Positions 1-10,047 of a stretch of 64,000 bases of DNA are shown piece after piece (within the stretch, counting starts at the first letter, position 1; every line of letters starts with the position of its first letter). The DNA lies in the NCBI RefSeq assembly GCF_001039355.2, contig NW_019775387.1:375284-439283 (forward strand), written 5' to 3'. A model generated the notes under the pieces. That model did not search any database, had not been told where the DNA came from, and was given only the letters and a program-made list of their open reading frames with translations. Both the position numbers and the translations under genes were made by a program. Source of the stretch: Lingula anatina. Lineage: Eukaryota > Brachiopoda > Lingulata > Lingulida > Lingulidae.

Positions 1-916
1 AGGATACCTCTTTTCGCAGAGGAACAAATTACAGTGTTTTGTAAACTTCTACATCTAAATCAATATCTTTTCAAACTCAGATACTCATAACATTCTAGTC
101 ACTTCTTCCCATTTGTTAGTACAACAGTGTTTGTTTTCAACCTGAAAAGAAACTTATTATTTTTTCACTGAAAAAACATTATGATAACTTTCATAATGTC
201 AACACTCAAAACACCCAACATGCAAATGTTGACGAAAAACATCATCCAAAGTTTGGTTTTAGTAGTTGTGAAGAGAGAATGACTTTTTCCTCCAGGCCAT
301 TCAAACCAATTACAGTGTGGTTATCTTAGCTCCATGCACACACAGCATGATGAATGAACACATCATAAGATTCATATTCCTTTCAATTGTTTCTTTAAAG
401 TGAGTCATCAGAATGTTCAGAGGATAAATGGGAGTAGAATAACCACAAAAATCAATGCTTAATCCAGGCAACATTTACAAAGTTCAGATACTGGAAGTCT
501 TACACAGATATGATCCTGGTCTACATAATCTCCATTTATACCATATTTATCCAGAGCAATGGAGTGTGCAGTATACTCTCTCTCTATATAGTATGGTACA
601 GGCGCCCTTCAGTCTTTAATCAGGGCACAATATTACAGGCACACCTACATTTGCATACATGATTACTGCTGGAGTCAACAGCTAGTTCACTGGGATGCCC
701 ATTGACCAAAATTCAATTATCTAGAATCTGGGTCTCCTCTGGCTACAAAAGGAAATTAAGTATGAATACTTCTAAATTGTGAACTTTTGAAACCCTTCAT
801 ATCACGGGTCAAAATTTTGTCACGCCTGTGGTTGATTGACCCAAAAGGCACTTAATGCCGCATTCTAAAGGTTCTACACAAGTAATCATGCTTTGAAAAA
901 AAAATCGGTTAATTAC
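1..916 (-). other. SMAD4: SMAD4 intron after the first coding exon
   Basis: This stretch follows the SMAD4 first coding exon on the minus strand and begins with its splice donor. I looked on the minus strand for the next MH1 exon, which in other animals encodes the FPHVIYARLWRWPDL segment, and did not find it, so that exon lies left of the window. No other gene, repeat array or RNA gene is recognisable here. Confidence 0.75.
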
Positions 917-1159
917 CTGCAATCTTCCATCAAGCGTCCGCTGAATTGTAACGCACTTTGTTGGATGAGCACCATTTGTCGTAATAGCAGTAATCAAACT
1001 GTCCAGTTCATCGCGCTTTTCTTTCAGCTTTTTCACCAAGCTTTCGATGGCTCTTTTAGCAAAGCTTTCACTCTCCCCACCCTGACGGTGACACATGAGG
1101 CTATGGACAATGCTGAGGCAGGCATCAGCAGAGGTGGGAGCTTGGTTGGTCATCATCAT
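917..1159 (-). CDS. SMAD4: SMAD4 (co-Smad), first coding exon, MH1 domain start
   Basis: SMAD4 is the common-mediator Smad. It binds phosphorylated receptor Smads, enters the nucleus and regulates TGF-beta and BMP target genes. The exon encodes 81 residues beginning [20 protein letters not shown] and ending [11 protein letters not shown], followed by a GTAATT donor. From memory, human SMAD4 breaks its first coding exon after the same RTLDGRLQ. The segment [25 protein letters not shown] is almost unchanged from vertebrates. It covers the first helices of the DNA-binding MH1 domain and includes the cysteine of KCVTIQ, which corresponds to the first MH1 zinc ligand. The start is the first of three consecutive ATG codons. 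The frame is open a little upstream, but a TTTATTTAG acceptor at about 1180 makes this a probable second exon with a short 5' leader. It is divergent from EPG5. The identification is close to certain; the remaining exons are outside the window. Confidence 0.97.
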
Positions 1160-1948
1160 AGATAGTAGCAGATAGATCTCTAAATAAACACAGTGGTTTG
1201 CCTGGAGTCACATCTACTATATGCCCTTATCCTTGTGTATATCTAGTATAAAAAAAGGTGGCCTTGAAGAGGCTGCTCTCGGATTCGTTGAAAGAAACAA
1301 CTCTTTTTCCTGATCTTTTTCGAAAAACTGCAATATGTTCTCTTATATCCGCATCACTTAAAAGAAAATAAACAAACAATACATTAATTATTTAATGATC
1401 ACTTGTAATAAAATATAAAGGAAATTATTAAATCATAAATAATCAATGATCTGAGAGTCATATAACCTCTTTATATGAATTAAACATTTAGACTCTGTAC
1501 AAATATAATAAGCTTATTTCAGATGCGAATAAAAAAGCAGAAATGAAATGGAAAACAACAACGATAATGACACTATAAAAACAATAATAATGATTAAGAG
1601 TAAATGGATACATTTTCAGATGGCATGTCAGCCAATCTTTTTGCAATATAACTATGCATCTTTCAAAGATTCATATTGGATAATTTATAAATGAGCATCT
1701 GTAACTTTTCCAGCTATACACATTCCCATTCAATGATTATGAGCATTAGACCTTAGGACATGAATTAATTTTCTTGAATTTAACAAAATTATTGACAAAT
1801 TTACAAGCTATAAACCACTTCTGTGTTGTAAGTTCTTACTTATGGGTGATTTCATGATGCAGATGAAGAAGGATTCTTTACACTAATGAGGGTAAAAGTT
1901 AGTAATCATGATATCTAAAACTGTTTTTAGATCATAATTTTTCTCAAT

Positions 1949-2016
1949 GGTTTGGGACAAGGAAAAGCTTTGTGATAACTTAGGTTTGGGACAAGGAAAA
2001 GCTTTGTGATAACTGA
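1949..2016. repeat. Two-copy tandem repeat, 34-bp period
   Basis: GGTTTGGGACAAGGAAAAGC plus the next twelve bases occurs at 1949 and again at 1983, identical over about 32 bases. This is a recent short tandem duplication in non-coding DNA. Confidence 0.85.
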
Positions 2017-3776
2017 AAAATTGCTGAAACTTCAGGAATTTTTATTTACTTTTTTTGTTGTCATCATATATCTTGTTTCTATATAAAGACATAATGGACA
2101 TTATTTTCTTTCGATATTGACTTCACTGATCAATTACAGCCTCATGGGACAAGTGAAACAGGGGTCTTTTAAAAACAATGACAACTCTGCCATAGTAGCC
2201 AATGCAGTCTTATTCAATTTTACTAATACACATCAATTCATTTCCTGGTACTTAGAAAAGGCACCATCTGCAAACATTGGCAGAAGTAACAAATCATCTC
2301 CTTCCTGTTATCAGATTTTATTACACCACCAATCATTTCCTTCTAAAATTGGACTGAGCTTCTTTACATAAAAATTCTACATCAATGACTTAAAAAAAAT
2401 TCATCAACAGTGAACCACTCAATCTACAAACTTATTTTAATATTTTAATTATTCTTATATCACGAACATTTCTTAACACAACTGTTTGAAAAATTTGTGA
2501 ATGTCATGTGAATTCTGTAGCAAATATCTGGTACATAGTTCTTATATCATACAAAATTCTATGTGCGATTCCCAAACAATTTGGATTTGATCTGAAATAT
2601 CATATATAATTTCTGTCATTAATAAAAATTACTAAACTGGGACACATATATGTGTCCAAAGACAAACATATTTTGAAATGGTCTAAAACTTTTGAAACAG
2701 ATGATATAACATAATTAACTTTATATGCAATTTACATATGTGCAACAAACTGATGTTAAGGTGGCAAGTTGGCAACATTATTGAGAACTACAGAACATAA
2801 CTTAGAACTTCTTTTCAATGTATGCTTTATCAGTGACACTCAGTGTTTTGTCTAAAATTTGAATTTGAGGCAGAATGTGAACGTAAACAGAGGGGAAAGG
2901 AGTATCACAACTGATTAAGATTAATCAGTCTGTGTTGGGAAGTGGAGATTATATTTTCTGGCTGTGCTACAAGATTCCTCAAAAACTGTGCTGACTGATG
3001 GCCTTAAATCAGAAGGATGACAAACTTTTTTCTAGCCAACACATTATTATGAAATAAGATATCACCGTACTGGTCCACCTTGTATTCAACTGTATAAGCC
3101 TTGTGAAGAGAAAGATAAATGTCCTGAGCATGGTATAAAAATGACAGTACTTTCTATGAAATATTGACCAATCTGAGTCAGTACGACTCTGTCACAATGA
3201 CCTTGTCATCTTGTACAATTTGAATACCTTGTGCATAAGAAAAGTTTATTGGTTGTTTATTGATTTATTGATTGTTGTCCTGAACTGAGGTCCACGCTTA
3301 TCATAATTGTTGTACTACACACTGCCATTAACAAGGTTAATAAAGCCCATATTATGTTTTTAAAAGAGTAAATTAGATCGACAAGTAAGACATTTCAAAC
3401 AAAATTTTGCTAAACAAGAAATACACTGCAGACTACAGTTTATTTCTTCAAAGTAATGCAGGCTGTGGAAGATCCGAATTTGGTTGGTATTTTGATACCT
3501 AGCTTATATAGTTAGCCTTCTTAAGAACATTCTTTATCCCTATCTATTGCTTTTTTTCGCGAAATAGAAAAGGCAAAGCATTTGCACGCTATGCATTTGC
3601 CGGCTGCAGAAGGCAAATCGCTAAATCAAATGTCACCGAGTAACTGTCTCAGGCTCCTGGTCAGACAAAACAGTACCATATCATCTTCATCAAGATCGTT
3701 TAGTCCCATGAGAAAATAAGAAAACACAGTTTACATATCAATAAAGCGCCAATTCATTTTAGGGGATGTAAAATAC

Positions 3777-3970
3777 CTTCTATCCGCCAACGTTCGTACC
3801 GTAGAGAAACATCATCTCGGCAAAACCCTCGCACACCTCCACACACTGGCGCGACACGATGAATAACATCCGGTTACGCATGCTCCAATTTCATTATCCA
3901 ATCATATTTCGCAAGCCTAAATATCTAGACATTCTTATCCGGGCTCTTTGCAATTGACCAATCACAACGA
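3777..3970 (-). promoter_or_regulatory. SMAD4: Candidate SMAD4 promoter and non-coding first exon
   Basis: Read on the minus strand, a leader ends at a possible donor GAAG|GTATTT at 3777. Upstream of it (higher coordinates) lie CCAAT-box sequences at about 3881, 3896 and 3958, amid several CpG dinucleotides in otherwise AT-rich DNA. This fits a TATA-less promoter for the minus-strand SMAD4 gene. No transcript evidence is available and the exact start site is inferred. Confidence 0.3.
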
Positions 3971-5981
3971 GACAAAGAAATGCATTGCCCATTCATTCTT
4001 ATTACTTTTTTTATTCCAACGATCTCTCCTCGTAAGGTCATGTAACGACGAACTTCCAGCGAATACTTAACATACCATGATGGGAAATTTATAAATTTTG
4101 TTGTTTCAGTCGTTGTTTTTGTTAAATGAATAGGTATTTATATCAATTAGTTGGAAAATAAAGGTCTACTGTTACAGAGGGAGTCTGTGTCGGGGGTGGG
4201 TGGGGCAGGGGTGTGAACAGGTGCAAGCCGCTGTGGGTCCAAAGACGCACGTGTGTCAATCACCCGCGACATCAGTATTGATTAATTGTTTATTTTGTTC
4301 ACTTTTTAACTTCTGCATAAAATGAAACTATTAGGCCCCTAAGCCATCAATCGCTACATACTTATAGTATACTAGTAGGCCTATTCAGAATGCACCGAGA
4401 ATCGGGGTGGAGGTCTATTCTTCGCTGGCGAGAGACTTGGTTGGCCATATTAATATATTATAAGGCCCAGTAAAAAACGTGATGTGGCTATTAACAGTTT
4501 TTTTCCCAAAGTAATGCCAAGTTATTTAAATACCACAGTCTAGCTAGTAGGCTACATCTTACAGTTCAAAGATTTGTTGTGAAGAACTATCAGATAGGCC
4601 TAAATGAAAGCGTGAGAGCCGGCCTGCTGCGATTCCGTATGAAATATTTTTGCTCGTCAACAACCTGTCATTATTTTAACAATTAAACGTAAAGGTCCAA
4701 ATAGAAAAAGGAAGAAAATTTATAAACTTATTATATCTGACGTTTTGTACATTAAGGGTCACATCTCCCATGTCTAGACGCTCTTCCTTCATGCCCCGCG
4801 TAATTATAGGGGACCTATAGGCATTATTTATGTCTGTCGCACTCGCCAGATCTACCCGGCCTAGACGTCCAAAAAGGCGAATGTTGGCCAGAAATAGGCC
4901 TACCCAGTAAAAATGAAATTTCCTAACATTTTCGGAAGGCTTAGGCCTATTCATGGACGAATAAAACCAAGTTAGCGTTCTCCAAGATCACTTTTGAATT
5001 GTGTATGAGCCATCGGCAGGGGCCCGGGGGTAGGGTTCGGCAGTCCATTGCACAGGTAGCAGTAGGCCAAGACCCCCTGTCTTGTGCTAAATATATATTT
5101 TAAAAATTCATTGAATCATTAGATATACGTCGCAGACCAATCGATGTCCAACTTCAATTACATAAATCTGATGTCAATCTCTCACCTCAGGCTATATTGC
5201 TGTATTTCGAACGGATCTTTGAATGGTTTATTGAAGAAATATCACATCTCATCAAGCCGTAAACGATGACAAGAGTGGCAATACTATGGTTTATCAGGGT
5301 AATAAAAGGTAACTAGTACTTCTGTCCTTCCTAAAAGAAGGTCAGAAACCTAACCATTGGCAGTAGGCCTATGCGCCATTATAATCACTTCTATTACATC
5401 ATCTCCCGCAATTTGCATACCATAAAGGGCCTACTGTATATAATAAATTCTAAGCTTCATTCGATACCAATGTCATTATGCTCTCGTCTCGAAACACTCT
5501 CAGCAACCTGATTTCAAATCTTATCATCCACGTATTTAAAATCTTCCTCAAGAAAATGTTCGTCTTTGTCAGCATTAATGTAGGCCTACTCTAGGAACTC
5601 ACCTGTTCTAGCATTCATCTTTCCAAAAACTGTTCCCACTGCAGATAGGATATTAAGAATAAAACTTTGCTTTATCCGATCCATATGGTGATTAATAACC
5701 TTAGCCGACATATGAATAAATAAATTAATACATATATAAATTAATAAAATTGCTATTAATTTGAAATGGTGGCAGTGTGAAAATATTTATTTAATGAACT
5801 TTCCAAGAACAAATAAAATCTTTGATCACTTTATCCCTTTATTTGCAACGCGACAAGTGATCATGAAGATTATCGGACAAACATTCACATACTTTTATGT
5901 GATAAAAAATAATAAAACATATAAAAAAGATTTTATACGAATAATATTTAGATAAAAAGAAAAAAATATAGGCCCTATATA

Positions 5982-7634
5982 CAGGGTTACTACTTAATAT
6001 GGAATATTATTTTTTGGCGAGTAAATTTTCTACAAAGTATTTATTTTCTCTCTTACTCTTTTAAATCCAAAACTGAGGTGTCACTTTATGTGTAGCCAGG
6101 TGTGTTACCTAATTACCATGCAACTTTCGAAACAATTAATGTAAGCAGTTGCATGTTCTGTGGTCAGAAATGTGAGGGGTGGTCTTTTCGGCAATTTCTG
6201 ATCTTGTATAAAAACGCATGGGTTTGGTCAATCTTTGGAGTGTATTTAGAGAAGCAACAAAGGGATCGCTCTGAAAATTGTTAGGTACCTTAGAGAAGAT
6301 ATGGTTCGACAGCTAAGCAACGCAGCTTACTATGGGATTCTTGCTCTCAGAGAAAATGTCTAGAAACGGACAGCCATAGCCAGACAATTCAACATTTTTC
6401 AGGAACCGTTAGTAAAGTCCTCCAAACAAATGCCACAACAGGGGCACCTACTCCAATACTTCCACCAGGGTGTCCGCGTACCACACCAAGAAGACAGGAT
6501 CGCCTTCTCCTTAGAGTGCGCAGTGCTGGTCGTACAAAGACAACCAGTGTCCTAAAAAAGGGTGGCAGAATGCCTTTCAAACGCCCGTTTCAAGGTCCCT
6601 TGTGAACAAGAGATTACAGCAAACTGTTTATTTTGCACGAAGACCAGTACGGAAACCACTGTAAACAGCAGGTCATATACAGCGACGTCTGCAATGGGCT
6701 GGGGACCACGTGCGTTTGCAGCCAAAACACTGGAATCACGTCGTTTTCAGTGATGAGGCCAGATATGGAATTTGGGGGGTTGACTGTCGAATCCGTGTCC
6801 GCCGACGTGTACGAGAGGCATAAAACGATGATTGTGTACTACCTAGGGTGCATGCAGGGGGTGGTAACGTCTCTGTTTGGGGCGCATTCCATGCCGGTGC
6901 CCAGAACCAGTTGGTTTTTCTAGGCGGCAACCTCAACCAGGGTTCCTACAGAGACATTCTACAGCAAACAATGCTTCGATTTGTAAGAGTCATCTTCAGG
7001 AACAACTTTGTGTACCAAGACGACTGTGCAACCCCACATCGAGCTCGCAGAATCACTGTTTTTCTTCAAAACCAATGGGTTCAGCAACTGCCCTGGCCTG
7101 CAAACTCCCCAGTAATGAACCCAATTGAAAATCTATGGGCGGAAGTAACTCGGCGAATTAATAGCTATGGTCATCGGCCGGTAAATAGTGATGAAATGCG
7201 ACAGGAAAATATCACTGCGTGGAATGATATCCCCATCCAAACTCTAAAAAACTTGTCACAGGGTATGGCATGTAGGATGAGGGCGCTCCAAGCGGCTGCT
7301 GGAGGTCATACCCGCTATTGATGACTTTTCATGATTTACTGTAATGATTTCTTTGACTGTGTTACATATCACTGTCCGGAGGCTATCATTTCTTATCTTA
7401 GCTTAAAGTTAATACTGACATCAAACTGTTGATATGGTTTTCTGGGGGTGTTCTTTTCTTTTGAATGACATCTTATGTCAGATTTGATATTATTGACCAA
7501 AATATCTCACAACAGAAGACTGGATGTTTTTCTCACTCAGTGATATACTTTTTTGATGAATCAGGCCAAAAAAAATTAATCAGCACTCAAAAATAACAAT
7601 TATAAAAAATATTCCATATTAAGTAGTAACCCTG
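5982..7634 (+). mobile_element. Tc1/mariner-family DNA transposon, decayed
   Basis: The element is 1,653 bp. It is bounded by perfect 27-bp terminal inverted repeats beginning CAGGGTTACTACTTAATATG, with a flanking TA on both sides (5980-5981 and 7635-7636), the target duplication expected for Tc1/mariner. Inside is a damaged transposase reading frame on the plus strand. It sits in the intergenic space between SMAD4 and EPG5. The intact ends suggest a fairly young insertion although the transposase is broken. Confidence 0.93.
6290..7321 (+). pseudogene. Tc1-like DD34E transposase, inactivated
   Basis: The protein would cut and paste the surrounding element. One frame runs from about 6542 to the stop at 7319-7321 and contains ARRPVRKPLL, then HWNHVVFSDEARYGIWG (first catalytic Asp), YQDDCATPH (second Asp) and SPVMNPIENLW (Glu). 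Thirty-four residues separate the second Asp from the Glu, so this is the DD34E class. It ends in GGHTRY, typical of the family. The frame is broken by an in-frame TAA at 6821-6823. The N-terminal helix-turn-helix part, recognisable as a piece containing IARQFNI, lies in other frames, so at least one frameshift is present. It is non-functional as it stands. Confidence 0.9.
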
Positions 7635-8253
7635 TATATATATACTGATGTGATGAGAAAAATCATGTTTGGTCCAAAACAACAGTTGAAGGGTGCTCCT
7701 TGTCAAGGGTTTTTTGACCATTCGTCTTATCTAGGTCCAATCTGAATAATATCGACAAATAAAATAAACCAGGAGCTGTTTCATACAGTACAAGTGCCTC
7801 GTTGGTTTTAGCCTAGCTGCAGCCAAGACATCACCGCAAAAGTTGAAAGTCTGTTTCCTAGTACCTTATTATTTTCATCGGAGGTCAGAGTAAAGGAGGT
7901 TTGGGGGTGATTATCAAAATAATGCCTTTTGTCGCTGTTTTAACGTGTTTAGATGATACTAAAGACATTGTTTTAATACAATGAAGTCACATTAAAAATG
8001 TAAAACTGATTTATTTGCTTTAATTACAAGATGACAGAATCATTTTCTTTTTCTCCTTTTGAATCTCAGTACATCAATGTGTCATAGTCTCAATTTTGTT
8101 TTATCTTATGCTATTTTCTATTTTGGCCTTTTGAAAGCCGTACGGGCTAAAGAAATAACTGATAAAAATGCATAATTTAGAGAAAATCAGGCAATTGGTA
8201 TACTGTAGCCTACGCGGCTGTAGCCTAAGCTACGGCGGTTGTCTAGGACTGGG

Positions 8254-8462
8254 TTCCCATCCCTAGATCGATCTAACAGGATCGGTCCATCTCCACGGGG
8301 TTTCTCGCCAAATTGCTTTCAGCTTAAGTGGCTTATATGTATGGCACGCCTGCTAAAGCTGCTAAACGATAGTTAATTACCCCCTATCAGCTTCAGTGGG
8401 CGTGACAGACATCTAAGCCGAAATTAAACGAGAATCCCCTCGGAGATAGTTCGATCCAAAGT
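8254..8462. mobile_element. Short inverted-repeat element, family A, copy 1 (diverged)
   Basis: It shares a layout with copies at 42469-42654 and 63207-63420. The outer arm holds TAGATCGATCTA, followed by a CACGGGGTTTC-like box, a core TTAATTACCCC..-CAGCTT, a GGCGTGACAGACAT box, and a closing arm with TTCGATC. No protein is encoded, so it is probably a MITE mobilised by another element. This copy has the most eroded right end. Confidence 0.65.
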
Positions 8463-8499
8463 TAGTTACGATCCCCGACGCATTGTACATTTTAGTATA

Positions 8500-8531
8500 A
8501 TAATAATAATAATAATAATGATAATAATAAA
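8500..8531. repeat. (TAA)n-type microsatellite
   Basis: About ten units of TAA with one TGA interruption, in intergenic DNA. Confidence 0.9.
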
Positions 8532-10006
8532 ACAAAGAGCCTAAGTGGACTTCCCCTCCTACCGAGATTCATGTTATAATCTGCGCCTGTTTGCGGTTCA
8601 TATTTTGTCACCACGGTTGGTACAGTAATGGTATTACGCATTTCCAGCGTTTCTGCTATCATTTAGGGAGAGGTAGATGGATTAGAGAGGTACCATAACG
8701 TCTGTTCAGTTTTACAAGGTGAAACTGGAGAAGTGGGTAAGTTTTATGCCCTTCTAAGAGTTTGATATATACTCTGCTTTTTAGTAGCACCTAGTTCCAT
8801 GCGACCTTAGAAATTTTTTGGCTTATTGATTAGGCCTACCCTCTCTCACCTGACTCCCCCTAAAATGTTCCACACTTACAAAAAATCAATAATCGTATGG
8901 CAGATTTATACAGGCAATTGACCTATTTATTTTCAATGCAGTTATCTTCACTTTTTTCACTGTTTTATGACTTTAGATTGAAAACGTGATACACGTTGAT
9001 CAAATTTAAAAAAAAAGGTCAACGCGGAGGGATCCAGGACGAAGAGATGAGAAAAAAATAGAAACCAGAAAACTGTTCATAAGTCAAAATATTTAAAACC
9101 AAGATAATGTACATGTCGTTGTTTAAAGATTTGAGTTCCCTTTCGAGTGTTTTAGTGAAAAGGGAACCTGTGCTTGTATAAAAGGATAATTATTCACGAT
9201 CATTTAGGTGTTCTTGGCGTAAAATCACGTCTTGCCATACAATCCAGTTTTGTACTAAAAAGGAATTTTTCTTAAACAGTTTTATGAATTTAATCAAAAC
9301 GACTAGCAATTTTCAGGGCATCCATATATAATTATCGAATATTGGCATGTTCTTATATTTTTTGTCGGCAACAATAAATTCAGAAGTTTCATTATGGTAC
9401 AAAATGCGCGCCATTTAAATAACAAGACTAACTTTCCAAGGGATTCCAATATTTCCCCCCTTAAATTAGTTAGATATTCCATATCGAAGACCGTTAACAA
9501 AACTGAACAAAATTACGTCCCGTAAACCCGTTTGAAACTCGGATTTGAGTCGCTCTCAAAATGGAGACAGAGACTGATAAATTTAAAACTAGAAAGCAGG
9601 TTTATAGGTCTACTGTATCTGTGTATGTTAGATTGTAATTTTCTCTCCATTTTTTTTTTTTTTTTTTTTTTGGTAGGGTAAGATTTAAGATTTAAAATGT
9701 ACCTAAATGTATAATATTGATAATATTAAGAATGAGTACATGTATTTAAGTTTAAAATCCATATAAAATTTTCAGTAGACTTTACAAGGGTAAATTAACA
9801 AAAAAGAAAAAAAGTTACATTCAGCACCAAAGACAGACAAAGTTGCCGATCTCTGTCGATTACATAAGTCAATTTTTTGCCTGATTTCTCAAGGATAAGA
9901 CAGTGCCTACTGAGACGCTTCTGATGGACTAGGGGGGAAGGGATGAGAGCCATATCTGGAACAAGTGCCCCTCCCCATTCAGATTGTGTCCCACTTTCCC
10001 ATTAAA

Positions 10007-10027
10007 GTCACGTGCCTGTCACATGAC
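10007..10027 (+). promoter_or_regulatory. EPG5: Paired CLEAR-like E-boxes upstream of EPG5
   Basis: GTCACGTGCC (10007-10016) and GTCACATGAC (10018-10027) lie one base apart, ending 12 bases before the EPG5 start codon. Each differs by one base from GTCACGTGAC, the palindromic CLEAR site bound by TFEB/MITF factors that switch on lysosome and autophagy genes. EPG5 acts in autophagy, so the placement fits. Binding is inferred, not shown. Confidence 0.5.
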
Positions 10028-10035
10028 CAAACATA

Positions 10036-10047
10036 CAAGATGGCGGA
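10036..10047 (+). promoter_or_regulatory. EPG5: YY1-like element overlapping the EPG5 start codon
   Basis: CAAGATGGCGGA contains the YY1 consensus AAGATGGCGG with the initiator ATG inside it. In many animal genes this element sits just downstream of a TATA-less start site and overlaps the first codons. This suggests a very short 5' leader for EPG5. Confidence 0.5.

Larger units (their letters stand above)
1160..5981. other. SMAD4 5' region: leader intron, promoter zone and intergenic DNA
   Basis: No protein-coding gene is supported here. From 1180 to about 3777 is probably the intron between a non-coding first exon and the first coding exon of SMAD4. From about 3.8 to 4.3 kb the DNA is richer in CpG and holds CCAAT boxes. 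From about 4.3 to 5.6 kb it is plain intergenic DNA with repeated TAGGCCTA octamers. Short open frames here lack splice context or recognisable protein character. Confidence 0.5.
7635..10006. other. Intergenic DNA upstream of EPG5
   Basis: I see no gene here. The stretch holds a diverged short inverted-repeat element (8254-8462), a TAA/TGA trinucleotide repeat near 8500-8531 and a run of about 22 T at 9651. Open frames are short and without domain character or splice context. Confidence 0.6.

Noticed and set aside
2117-2371. 84-codon open frame in the SMAD4 5' region
   Set aside because: No splice context, no recognisable domain, and composition like its AT-rich surroundings.
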